Below, piece by piece: positions 26,764 through 34,868 of a DNA stretch of 64,000 bases. Below the pieces are notes generated by a model, which searched no databases, had not been told where the DNA came from, and worked only from the letters and a program-made list of their open reading frames with translations. Origin of the DNA: JALORV01 sp963766365 (GTDB taxonomy: Bacteria; Pseudomonadota; Gammaproteobacteria; Burkholderiales; Burkholderiaceae_F); assembly GCA_963766365.1 (NCBI GenBank), contig CAVXZK010000014.1, forward strand, positions 124,001 to 188,000, read 5' to 3'. Position 1 is the first letter of the stretch. Every line of letters begins with the position of its first letter. Made by a program: the position numbers and the translations under genes.

Positions 26764-27257
26764 TGCGGCTCCTCCCGGCCCCGGTTCTATCGGCCGTGCT
26801 CTTCGTCAGCTGGTTGTTGCTGGCAAGCAGCCTGTCCCCCGGTCATGTCGTGCTGGCTTCAGTGCTGGCCGTTGTCATACCCTGGTGGACCGCACGCCTG
26901 GTTGCCGATCGCGTCCGCATCGGCTCCTGGGGAGCGGCGACTCGGCTCGCCGTGATCGTGCTCTACGACATCGTCGCATCTGCGGTCACCGTGGCACTTC
27001 AGATCCTGGGTCCTGAGGAGCGCATTCGTCCGGGTTTCGTGTGGGTGCCGCTGGCAATTCGCGATGCCTACGGCACAGCAAGCCTGGCCAGCATCATCAC
27101 GATGACGCCCGGCACGTTGTCTGTCGACCTGTCGCGGGACCGCCGGCACCTGCTGGTGCACGCGCTGCATGTCGACGATCCGGCTGAGCTCATCGTTTCG
27201 ATCAAGTCGCGCTACGAGGAGCCGCTGATGGCGATCTTCGAAGGGGAGCAGCGATGA
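26760..27257 (+). CDS. mrpE: Na+/H+ antiporter subunit E (MrpE)
   Basis: A 165-residue protein with two or three N-terminal membrane helices and a cytosolic C-terminal domain with the family pattern ITMTPGTLSVDLS and LLVHALHVDDPAELI. The first ATG overlaps the mrpD stop; a second ATG follows at once. MrpE is needed for assembly and activity of the Mrp complex. Confidence 0.93.
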   Translation: MMRLLPAPVLSAVLFVSWLLLASSLSPGHVVLASVLAVVIPWWTARLVADRVRIGSWGAATRLAVIVLYDIVASAVTVALQILGPEERIRPGFVWVPLAIRDAYGTASLASIITMTPGTLSVDLSRDRRHLLVHALHVDDPAELIVSIKSRYEEPLMAIFEGEQR

Positions 27258-27529
27258 GTCTGCTGGCCACCGTGCTGCCGTGGGCGGCCGGCGCATTCAC
27301 GATTGCGCTGCTGCTGGCTGGCTGGCGACTGCTGCGCGGCCCGACGCTGGCCGATCGAATCCTGGCGCTCGATACGCTGTACGTGAACTCGGTCGCACTG
27401 CTGGTGCTGGTCGGCATGTACTTGGGCACGGCGATCTACTTCGAGGTGGCGCTGATCATCGCGATGATCGGCTTCGTCAGCACCGTGGCTCTCGCGAAAT
27501 ACCTGTTGCGTGGAGACATCATCGAATGA
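27254..27529 (+). CDS. mrpF: Na+/H+ antiporter subunit F (MrpF)
   Basis: A 91-residue protein with three membrane helices and the family motif LLRGPTLADRILALDTL (about residues 29-45). It overlaps mrpE and mrpG by four bases each, as expected for stoichiometric subunits of one complex. Confidence 0.93.
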   Translation: MSLLATVLPWAAGAFTIALLLAGWRLLRGPTLADRILALDTLYVNSVALLVLVGMYLGTAIYFEVALIIAMIGFVSTVALAKYLLRGDIIE

Positions 27530-27891
27530 GGGAACTGCCGTTGATGCTTGATGTCGTGCTGGCGCTGCTGGTGGTGATCGGCGCCGCCTTCGCGCTGGTC
27601 GGCGCGTACGGACTCGCGAAGTTCCGTGATTTCCTGAAGCGCCTCCACGGTCCCACCAAGGCCAGCACCGTCGGTGTGGGTGCCGTGCTGCTCGCCTCGA
27701 TCGGTTACTTTGCTGCGGCCGGCAAGGCGAGCCTGCATGAACTGCTGATCACCCTGTTCGTCTTCATGACGGCGCCGGTCGCTGCGCACCTGCTGGTGAA
27801 AGCGGCGATGCATGTCGATCCGAGGCTGCGCCCGCCCAGCGGCCCGCCGGAAGAATGCCCGGCCCGTTCGGACGCTAAACTTCCGGACTGA
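27526..27891 (+). CDS. mrpG: Na+/H+ antiporter subunit G (MrpG)
   Basis: A 121-residue three-helix subunit with the typical FRDFLKRLHGPTKASTVGVG segment (about 35-54). The C-terminal tail after residue 100 is polar and Pro-rich. The start ATG overlaps the mrpF stop (ATGA). It is the last gene of the mrp set. Confidence 0.93.
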   Translation: MRELPLMLDVVLALLVVIGAAFALVGAYGLAKFRDFLKRLHGPTKASTVGVGAVLLASIGYFAAAGKASLHELLITLFVFMTAPVAAHLLVKAAMHVDPRLRPPSGPPEECPARSDAKLPD

Positions 27892-27905
27892 TCGAGGAGC
27901 ATCGA

Positions 27906-28361
27906 ATGTTGCGAGTAGCGTTGGTGGCACTGTTGCTGGCGTGGGCGAGCGCCGGGCATGCGCAGATTCAGGTGAAGGATGCATGGGCCCGTCCGGCGGT
28001 GCAGGGGCAGTCGGCGACCGGCGCCTTCATGTCACTCACCTCCGCCGACGGCGCGCGCCTCGTCGGCGCGTCGAGTCCGGTGGCAGGCGTGGTCGAGATC
28101 CACGAGATGGCGATGGATGGCAACGTGATGAAGATGCGCGCCGTGCCGGGCATAGACCTTCCGCCCGGGCGCAGCGTGGATTTGAAGCCCGGCGGGTATC
28201 ACGTGATGTTGATGGACCTGAAACGGCCTCTCAAACTCGGCGAACGCGTGCCGGTCGAACTGCGATTCGAGACCCGCGACAAGCGACTGGTGACCCAGCC
28301 GGTCGAGGTCGAAGTGATGGCGCGAGCGCCCGCTGCAGGCACCAGCGCGCACAAGCGCTAG
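27906..28361 (+). CDS. copper chaperone PCu(A)C
   Basis: This periplasmic Cu(I) chaperone delivers copper to the CuA site of cytochrome oxidase in concert with SCO proteins. The 151-residue precursor has a signal peptide (about 1-20, ending AGHAQ). The Cu site H(M)-x10-M-x21-H-x-M is readable as EIHEM, MKM and YHVML. It lies 14 bases after mrpG and may be read through from that operon. Likely partners, the CuA-containing ctaC and the SCO proteins, are elsewhere in the window. Confidence 0.92.
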   Translation: MLRVALVALLLAWASAGHAQIQVKDAWARPAVQGQSATGAFMSLTSADGARLVGASSPVAGVVEIHEMAMDGNVMKMRAVPGIDLPPGRSVDLKPGGYHVMLMDLKRPLKLGERVPVELRFETRDKRLVTQPVEVEVMARAPAAGTSAHKR

Positions 28362-28504
28362 CGACAGTCGTACCGCTGCCGGCAAAGAAATCGCGGCGCG
28401 TGGTCGAGAAACGCGGATCACAGTCCCGGCGCCGCGACCCTGCAACCTGCTGAGCGTGTCTCCGCAAGGGTGCGGTTGAAGAAGGGCCGCGACGGTGCTG
28501 GGCG

Positions 28505-28708
28505 CTACTCCGAAGAAACCACATAGTCGCCGGCCGCGGCGACGGCGGCCTGCACGGCTTCCGTGCTGAGCGCCTCGGGCGCATCGAGCGTGATGCGCGG
28601 CGGATCCAGGGTCACTTCGACCTCGTCAGCGATCGGTTTCAATGCACGGGTGACCCGCGCGACGCAACCACCGCAGTGCATGCCTTCGACGCGAAAGATC
28701 TGCTGCAT
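28505..28708 (-). CDS. heavy-metal-associated domain protein (CopZ-like)
   Basis: A 67-residue single HMA domain with the metal site GMHCGGC (C12, C15), the ferredoxin-like ALKPIADEVEVTLDPP region and a C-terminal AAAGDYVVSS strand. It is probably a cytosolic Cu(I) chaperone. An AGGAG site precedes the ATG. It is convergent with the PCu(A)C gene; the 143-base gap between them holds no clear gene or terminator. No copper ATPase lies next to it in the window. Confidence 0.9.
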   Translation of the reverse strand: MQQIFRVEGMHCGGCVARVTRALKPIADEVEVTLDPPRITLDAPEALSTEAVQAAVAAAGDYVVSSE

Positions 28709-28834
28709 GGCAACTCTCCTGGCGAGAGGCTGATGCTAGCGCGTCATGAGAAAAGGCCCTGGAGCCGGGCGGGTAACATGCGCGCCCAACGGGAGGACCG
28801 CGCCTCCCGTTCCCACTTCGAGCCCGCGAACGCC

Positions 28835-29722
28835 ATGGATACCGCGCAGATCTCCCCGCAGCTGAAGGCCGACATCCTTTCCGAGGCGCTGCCGTATATC
28901 CGCCGCTTCCATGGCAAGACCATCGTTGTGAAGTACGGCGGCAACGCGATGGTCGACCGCAATCTCCAGGAGGCCTTTGCCCACGATGTCGTGCTGCTGA
29001 AGCTGGTCGGCATGAACCCGGTCGTCGTGCATGGCGGCGGGCCGCAGATCGACGAGGCGCTCGAGCGCGTCGGCAAGAAGTCGACCTTCATCCAAGGCAT
29101 GCGCGTTACCGACGCCGAAACGATGGAAGTCGTCGAGTGGGTGCTGGCAGGCGAGGTGCAGGGCGAGCTCGTCATGCTGATCAACGCCTTCGGAGGTCAG
29201 GCCGTCGGGCTGACAGGCAAGGACGGCGGACTGATCCGGGCACGCAAGTTGCGCATGCCGGACAAGGATGATCCGACCAAGAGCCACGACATCGGCCAGG
29301 TGGGCGAGATCGAGGCAATCAATCCGGCCGTCGTCAAGGCGCTGCAGGACGATGCCTTCATTCCGGTGATTTCGCCGATCGGCTTCGGTGCCGATGGCAT
29401 GTCGTACAACATCAACGCCGACGTCGTCGCCGGCAAGATCGCGGAGATCCTGAAGGCCGAGAAGCTGGTGATGCTGACCAACACTCCCGGCGTGCTCGAC
29501 AAGAACGGCAAGCTGCTGACCGGCCTCTCGGCGCGCGAGATCGACGAGCTGTTCGCGGATGGCACGATCTCGGGCGGCATGCTGCCGAAGATCTCCTCCG
29601 CGCTCGAGGCGGCCAAGAGCGGGGTCAACGCCGTGCACATCATCGACGGCCGCGTGGACCATTGCCTGCTGCTGGAAATCCTGACCGACCAGGGCGTCGG
29701 CACGATGATCAAGAGCCACTGA
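28835..29722 (+). CDS. argB: acetylglutamate kinase
   Basis: The enzyme phosphorylates N-acetylglutamate in arginine synthesis. The 295-residue protein has KYGGNAM (about 30-36), the glycine loop HGGGPQI and the C-terminal amino-acid-kinase signature GGMLPKISSALEAAKSGV. The chosen start MDTAQISPQL gives the usual length, although the frame is open upstream. A 33-base gap separates it from the following HAD gene. Confidence 0.97.
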   Translation: MDTAQISPQLKADILSEALPYIRRFHGKTIVVKYGGNAMVDRNLQEAFAHDVVLLKLVGMNPVVVHGGGPQIDEALERVGKKSTFIQGMRVTDAETMEVVEWVLAGEVQGELVMLINAFGGQAVGLTGKDGGLIRARKLRMPDKDDPTKSHDIGQVGEIEAINPAVVKALQDDAFIPVISPIGFGADGMSYNINADVVAGKIAEILKAEKLVMLTNTPGVLDKNGKLLTGLSAREIDELFADGTISGGMLPKISSALEAAKSGVNAVHIIDGRVDHCLLLEILTDQGVGTMIKSH

Positions 29723-29755
29723 ATTCGCCGGGAAGGCGATCGACATCGTTCCCCG

Positions 29756-30496
29756 ATGATCCGGACTCGGCCATCGACCGGTAGTCGGCGGCGCGCCCTG
29801 AGGGTGGCAAGCACCGATGGCTCGCCGTCCGCGCCACGCGCGCGAGTTGTCTGGCTGTTCGATCTCGACAACACCCTGCACGATGCATCGCACGCCATTT
29901 TTGCTGCGATCGACCACCGCATGACCAGCTACGTCGAACGGGCCCTTGGCATCGACCACGGCGAGGCGAACCGGATGCGCACGCTCTACTGGCGTCGTTA
30001 TGGCGCCACCTTGCTCGGCATGGTCCGCCACCACGGCGTCGACCCGCACCACTTCCTGCGCGAGTGCCACGACTTCGATGTCGCCGCACTGCTGCGGGCG
30101 GAACGTGGCCTCGCACGCCTCTTTGCCCGGCTGCCCGGGCGCAAGGTGCTCCTCAGCAACGCGCCGCGGGCGTATGCCGGCACCGTGCTGCACGAACTGG
30201 CCCTGCACCGGCACATCCCGACGCGCTACACCATCGAACGCATGCGTGTGCATGGCACTTTCAGGCCGAAGCCTTCCAGGCTGATGCTGCGCGCAATGCT
30301 GGCGCGCGAGCGCATCGTGCCGGCCACGGCGGTGCTGGTCGAGGACTCGCTAGCCAACCTGAAGGCGGCCCGCGCGCTCGGGGTGCGCACGGTGCTGATC
30401 ACCCGGCACGGGACCACCTGGCGGCAACGCTACCGCGGCACCGTCGGCCTGCGGATTGCTTCGTTGCACGAGCTGACGCGGCGGCAGCCGCGCTGA
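29756..30496 (+). CDS. pyrimidine 5'-nucleotidase (HAD subfamily IA)
   Basis: A 246-residue HAD hydrolase with motif I FDLDNTLHD (about 35-43), motif II VLLSNAP, Lys in FRPKPSR and motif III VEDSLANLKAAR. The architecture matches the pyrimidine 5'-nucleotidase (SDT1-like) group, which is often next to argB and slmA in betaproteobacteria. The first 30 residues are basic and poorly conserved, so the true start may be internal. Confidence 0.85.
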   Translation: MIRTRPSTGSRRRALRVASTDGSPSAPRARVVWLFDLDNTLHDASHAIFAAIDHRMTSYVERALGIDHGEANRMRTLYWRRYGATLLGMVRHHGVDPHHFLRECHDFDVAALLRAERGLARLFARLPGRKVLLSNAPRAYAGTVLHELALHRHIPTRYTIERMRVHGTFRPKPSRLMLRAMLARERIVPATAVLVEDSLANLKAARALGVRTVLITRHGTTWRQRYRGTVGLRIASLHELTRRQPR

Positions 30497-30565
30497 GCCG
30501 GCCGGCTGAGTCGGTCGCCGCGGCGCGACGCGGTAAGCTTGACCTTTCCCGATGACGGTTCCTGT

Positions 30566-32419
30566 ATGGCGCGCCCCGGTCTGATTCGCAGGTTCTTCGG
30601 TTTCCTCTGGCGCGGAATCGATTTTTCGCGCCGCCTGGTCCTCAATCTTCTGTTCCTGCTGATCGTCGGCATCGTGCTGTTCGTGTGGCTCTCGTCGGAC
30701 AAGCCGCCGCGGCTGGCTTCGGATACGGCGCTGGTGGTCAATATCCAGGGCGACGTGGTCGAGGAGTACACCGTCGGTGCCCAGGAAGCGGCCCTCGCCG
30801 AGGCTCTGGGACGCGACCGGTTCGAGACCCGGCTGCGCGATGTGCTCACCGTCCTCGACGCCGCGACGCGCGATCCGCAGATCAGCCGTGTGGTGCTGGT
30901 GCTTGATGAGATGGGCAGTGCAGGGCTGGCAACGGTGCGCGAACTGGGCGCGGCGGTCGAGCGCGTGCGAGGCGCGGGCAAGCCGGTCGTCGCCTGGGCC
31001 GAGTCGTATACGCAGGGCCAGTATTTCCTCGCGGCGCACGCCGACGAGGTGTACATGCATCCGTCGGGTGCGCTGCTGATCCGCGGTCTCGGCGGCACGC
31101 GCGGTTACTACAAGGACCTGCTCGACAAGCTCGGCGTCAAGATCAATACGTTCCAGGCAGGCCGCTACAAGAGTTTCGGCGAGCCGTTCACGCGGACCGG
31201 TCCGACGCCCGAGGCACAGGAGGCGGACGCCTACCTGCACAACGGCCTGTGGTCGACCTGGCTGGCGGACATCGAGCGGGCGCGCAAGCTCACGCCAGGC
31301 AGCGTGATGGCCGCCATCAACGACCTGCCGCAACGGCTGCAAGCCACCGAAGGCGACCTGGCGCAACTGGTGCTGAGGGAGAAGCTGGTTGACGGGCTGA
31401 AGCGCCGCGACGAGTTCCGCGCGTTGATGCTCGAGCGCGGCGCCCCGCGCAGCGATGATGATGCCGAGACTTTCCGCCAGATCTCGATGTACGAGTACCT
31501 GCGGTATGCCGACAAGCCGGCGATCGGCAGCGCAGTCGGTGTCATCGTCGCGCAGGGCGAGATCGTCGATGGCGATGCTCGAAGGGGCACGATCGGCTCC
31601 CGCGCCGTCGTCGAGCTGATCCAGCGCGCGCGCGAGGACGAGGACATCAAGGCACTGGTGGTGCGAGTCGATTCCCCGGGCGGCAGTGCCTTCGCCTCGG
31701 AATTGATCCGCGAGCAACTCGCGCTGACGCGCAAGGCCGGCAAGCCGGTCGTGGTGTCGATGGGAGATGTCGCAGCTTCGGGCGGGTACTGGATCGCGAT
31801 GGGTGGCGACGAGGTCATCGCCGATGCGGCGACGATCACCGGATCGATCGGTGTCTTCGCACTGATCCCCAACTTCACCGGAACGATGGAGAAGGTGGGC
31901 GTCAACACCGCCGGCGTGGGAACCACGTGGATCGCCGAAGCCACCGATCTGACCCGCCCGCTCGACAAGCGCCTCGCGCAGGTGGCCGAATCGAGCATTG
32001 GCCATACGTACCGCGAATTCCTCGAGGTCGTCGCCAAGAACCGCAAGGCCACACCGGAGAAGATCAATGACGTGGCCCAGGGGCGGGTGTGGACCGGTGC
32101 GCAGGCGAAGGAGCGAGGGCTGGTCGACGAACTCGGCGGGCTGGACACCGCGGTGAAGTCGGCCGCCCGGCGTGCCTCGCTCGGTGACGACTTCCGAGTC
32201 GAATACATCGAGCACGAGCCACGCGGGCTGGACCGCTATCTGTCGCTGCTCTTCGGCCGGCTCGGTGCGGCGCTGCGCGACGACTTCGGCTGGGACGGGC
32301 TGGCGCGGGCGCTGCTCGACGCGCTTCCGCCGCGGACGCCTCGCGAACTCGCCCTCCTGCTGCAGGCCAAGGATCAGCCCACGCGGGCGCTGTCGTACTG
32401 CTTCTGCGACGTGCGGTGA
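30566..32419 (+). CDS. sppA: signal peptide peptidase SppA (67 kDa type)
   Basis: A 617-residue inner-membrane serine protease with an N-terminal membrane anchor (about 24-42) and two tandem S49 domains. The catalytic dyad is visible: Lys202 in QAGRYKSFGEP from the first domain and Ser405 in DVAASGGYWIA from the second, as in E. coli SppA. It degrades cleaved signal peptides. The ATG at 30566 is chosen; a TTG nine codons upstream is less likely. Confidence 0.95.
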   Translation: MARPGLIRRFFGFLWRGIDFSRRLVLNLLFLLIVGIVLFVWLSSDKPPRLASDTALVVNIQGDVVEEYTVGAQEAALAEALGRDRFETRLRDVLTVLDAATRDPQISRVVLVLDEMGSAGLATVRELGAAVERVRGAGKPVVAWAESYTQGQYFLAAHADEVYMHPSGALLIRGLGGTRGYYKDLLDKLGVKINTFQAGRYKSFGEPFTRTGPTPEAQEADAYLHNGLWSTWLADIERARKLTPGSVMAAINDLPQRLQATEGDLAQLVLREKLVDGLKRRDEFRALMLERGAPRSDDDAETFRQISMYEYLRYADKPAIGSAVGVIVAQGEIVDGDARRGTIGSRAVVELIQRAREDEDIKALVVRVDSPGGSAFASELIREQLALTRKAGKPVVVSMGDVAASGGYWIAMGGDEVIADAATITGSIGVFALIPNFTGTMEKVGVNTAGVGTTWIAEATDLTRPLDKRLAQVAESSIGHTYREFLEVVAKNRKATPEKINDVAQGRVWTGAQAKERGLVDELGGLDTAVKSAARRASLGDDFRVEYIEHEPRGLDRYLSLLFGRLGAALRDDFGWDGLARALLDALPPRTPRELALLLQAKDQPTRALSYCFCDVR

Positions 32420-32580
32420 TTTGATCGAGCGGTAAGGCGCCGCCGGCGGCCCCTATTCGGGCCGTCGCGGCACCGCCGTTAATCCGGAAGATGGTTCGCG
32501 GCTGCGGACATCTGGGATAGTATGCATTCACGTCTGGGGCTTTTCCCCAGCGTGCCAACGCCCAGATCTACTTTCCTCCG

Positions 32581-33180
32581 ATGGATTCCACCAGCCCCAT
32601 TGCGGGCCCGCGCAAGCCGGGAGCACGCAAGCTGCAGATCCTGCAGACGCTTGCCGCCATGCTGGAAGACCCGAAGGGCGAGAAGGTCACCACGGCCGCG
32701 CTCGCCGCACGACTGGGGGTCTCCGAAGCCGCCCTTTACCGGCACTTCGCCAGCAAGGCGCAGATGTTCGAGGGCCTGATCGAGTTCATCGAAACATCGG
32801 TCTTCGGGCTGATCAACGAGATCAGTGCGCGCGAGACCTCGGGACTACGTCAGGTGCGTGCGATCGTTGCGATGCTGCTGGAGTTCGCACAGACCAACAA
32901 GGGCATGACCCGCGTGCTGATCGGAGATGCGCTGGTCAACGAAAACGAGCGGCTGCAGGAACGCATCAACCAACTCATCGAGCGTATCGAAGCGTCGCTG
33001 AAGCAGAGCTTCCGGGTCGCCACGACCGAGCGCGAGGTCGCCGAAAACTTCGATGCAGCCGCACGGTCGGCACTGGTCGTCGCCTTCGTGGTCGGTCGCT
33101 GGCATCGATTTGCCAAGAGCGGCTTCCGCAAGGCGCCGGCCGAAGCGCTCGAGGCGCAGCTGCCGGTGCTCGTCAGCTAG
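32581..33180 (+). CDS. slmA: nucleoid occlusion factor SlmA (TetR family)
   Basis: SlmA binds specific chromosomal sites and blocks FtsZ ring assembly over the nucleoid. The 199-residue protein has the TetR HTH VTTAALAARLGVSEAALYRHF (about 38-58) and the SlmA-type FASKAQMFEGLIEFIE region, and lacks a ligand-binding pocket of the usual TetR size. The 160-base gap upstream holds a small CTGGGG-CTTTT-CCCCAG hairpin (about 32535-32551) and GC-rich repeats, but no recognised SlmA site. The last four bases overlap the convergent EamA gene. Confidence 0.9.
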   Translation: MDSTSPIAGPRKPGARKLQILQTLAAMLEDPKGEKVTTAALAARLGVSEAALYRHFASKAQMFEGLIEFIETSVFGLINEISARETSGLRQVRAIVAMLLEFAQTNKGMTRVLIGDALVNENERLQERINQLIERIEASLKQSFRVATTEREVAENFDAAARSALVVAFVVGRWHRFAKSGFRKAPAEALEAQLPVLVS

Positions 33181-34058
33181 GCCTCGACCGCCGCAGCAGC
33201 CCGCCGCTGGCCGGCCAGCACGAGGGCGGTTCCCATCAGAACGAGAACGCAGGCCGCGATCATCGTCGCGGTGACTGGCTCGTCCAGCAGCAACGCGCTC
33301 CAGAAGATCCCCCATACCGGAATCAGGAAGGTCACCGTCATCGATCGGGTCGGGCCGATCTCCTGGATCAGCTTCAGGTAGAGCACCGTGGCGAGTGCCG
33401 AGGCGAGCAGCGCCAGCAAGGCGGCGTTGGCAAGCGCGAAGGCCGTGATCTGCCGCGGCGGGTCGAGCAGGGTCAGCGGAGCATTGACGGCGGCTCCGAC
33501 GATCAGCACACCGGTGCCGAGCGACGCGGCCGGGACATGGGTGCCCAGGGCCTTGGTGGCGACACCGGCGACCGCGAAACATAGCGACGCCGCGAGAGCG
33601 GCCAGGAGCGCCCCAACGCCGGCGGCCGGCAGCGGTGCCGACCCCGCGCCGGTGAGCAGGATGACGCCGCCGATGCCGAAGGCAAGGCCGAGGATGGCGG
33701 TCGGCGTGATCCGATCACCCAGCCAGAGGCGCGCGATGACGGCGCCCCAGAGGGGCACCGTGGCGTTGATGACTGCGAGAAAACCCGCCGACCACTGGGT
33801 CGCGCCATAGGCGAACAACGGGAAGGGCAGTGCGGCGCCGAAGCAGCCGATGACAGCGATCGCCTTACGGTCACGGCGCCATTGCACGCGCAGGCCGGTG
33901 GCTTGCAGGTACGCCAGCATGATGACCGCGGCCAGCGTCAGGCGCACCGCCGACAGTCCCAGCGGCCCCAGGGCGGGAACCGCATTGCGGATCAGCGTGA
34001 AGGCGCCACCCCAGATGGCAGCGAGGACGATGATCAGAATGAGGTGCCGAGCCGACAT
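33177..34058 (-). CDS. EamA/DMT-family transporter
   Basis: A 293-residue membrane protein with ten predicted helices in two EamA repeats (about 1-135 and 145-285), including AAIWGGAFTLIRNAVP and the second-half IQEIGPTRSMTVTFLIPVWG. It is a drug/metabolite-type exporter of unknown substrate. It is convergent with slmA with a 4-base stop overlap, and lies 4 bases from the MoeB-like gene, so it is likely in one transcript with it. Confidence 0.88.
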   Translation of the reverse strand: MSARHLILIIVLAAIWGGAFTLIRNAVPALGPLGLSAVRLTLAAVIMLAYLQATGLRVQWRRDRKAIAVIGCFGAALPFPLFAYGATQWSAGFLAVINATVPLWGAVIARLWLGDRITPTAILGLAFGIGGVILLTGAGSAPLPAAGVGALLAALAASLCFAVAGVATKALGTHVPAASLGTGVLIVGAAVNAPLTLLDPPRQITAFALANAALLALLASALATVLYLKLIQEIGPTRSMTVTFLIPVWGIFWSALLLDEPVTATMIAACVLVLMGTALVLAGQRRAAAAVEA

Positions 34059-34062
34059 CGGC

Positions 34063-34809
34063 TCAGCGAACCGCGCATACTGGACAGTCCGGATCGCGCG
34101 GTACGCGCACCGAGTGCCATTGCATGCTGAGCGCGTCGAGCATCAACAGTCGTCCGACCAGGGAGGTGCCGGCTCCGGCGGCGAGCTTGAGCGCTTCGGC
34201 CGCCTGCACGGTGCCGACGATGCCGGTGACCGGGGCAAAGACGCCCATCGTCGAGCACAGTTCATCCTCACCGTCGCCTGGCGGAAAGAGGCAGGCGTAG
34301 CAGGGCGCTTCCGCCGCCCGCACGTCAAACGAGGCAACCTGCCCGTCGAACCGGATGGCGGCGCCGGAGACGAGCGGCCGGCGGTGTCTTACGCAGGTGC
34401 GGTTCAGCGCATGGCGTGTCGCAAAGTTGTCGGAGCAGTCGAGCACGACAGTAGCGTCGGCCACCAGCCCATCGAGCGCGGCCTCGTCGACACGCTGCGC
34501 CACCGTCACGACGCGAACCTCGGGGTTGATCGCCTCGAGGGCGACGCGGGCCGACTCGGCCTTCGGCATGCCGATGCGCCCGGTCGTGTGAAGGATCTGG
34601 CGCTGCAGGTTGGTGAGGTCGACAGCGTCGCCGTCGACCAGTGTCAGAGTGCCCACACCGGCCGACGCCAGGTAGTACGCCGCCGGCGAGCCGAGCCCGC
34701 CGGCTCCTATCACGAGCATGTGTGCCGCGCGCAGGCGCTCCTGCCCCTCGACGCCAATTTCGTTGAGCAGGATGTGCCGCGAATAACGCAGCAACTGGTC
34801 GTCGTTCAC
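34063..34809 (-). CDS. moeB: HesA/MoeB/ThiF family adenylyltransferase
   Basis: A 248-residue E1-like enzyme that adenylates the C-terminus of a ubiquitin-fold sulfur carrier (MoaD or ThiS). It has VIGAGGLGSP (33-42), VDGDAVDLTNLQRQ (about 58-71) and a structural zinc site made of two CxxC pairs (C170/C173 and C242/C245). MoaD or ThiS is not in the window, so MoeB versus ThiF cannot be decided; the zinc pairs and position after ctpA are common in Burkholderiales. It is separated from ctpA by a strong terminator. Confidence 0.85.
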   Translation of the reverse strand: MNDDQLLRYSRHILLNEIGVEGQERLRAAHMLVIGAGGLGSPAAYYLASAGVGTLTLVDGDAVDLTNLQRQILHTTGRIGMPKAESARVALEAINPEVRVVTVAQRVDEAALDGLVADATVVLDCSDNFATRHALNRTCVRHRRPLVSGAAIRFDGQVASFDVRAAEAPCYACLFPPGDGEDELCSTMGVFAPVTGIVGTVQAAEALKLAAGAGTSLVGRLLMLDALSMQWHSVRVPRDPDCPVCAVR

Positions 34810-34820
34810 GAACCCGCCTG

Positions 34821-34854
34821 GAAAAGAAAACGGGCCGCAGTATGCGGCCCGTTT
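34821..34854 (-). terminator. rho-independent terminator of ctpA
   Basis: A perfect 12-bp stem (AAACGGGCCGCA / TGCGGCCCGTTT, loop of 3) lies 15 bases after the ctpA stop. On the minus strand it is followed by TTTTCTTTT, giving a textbook intrinsic terminator. Confidence 0.9.
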
Positions 34855-34868
34855 GCTGACTCGGGTGA

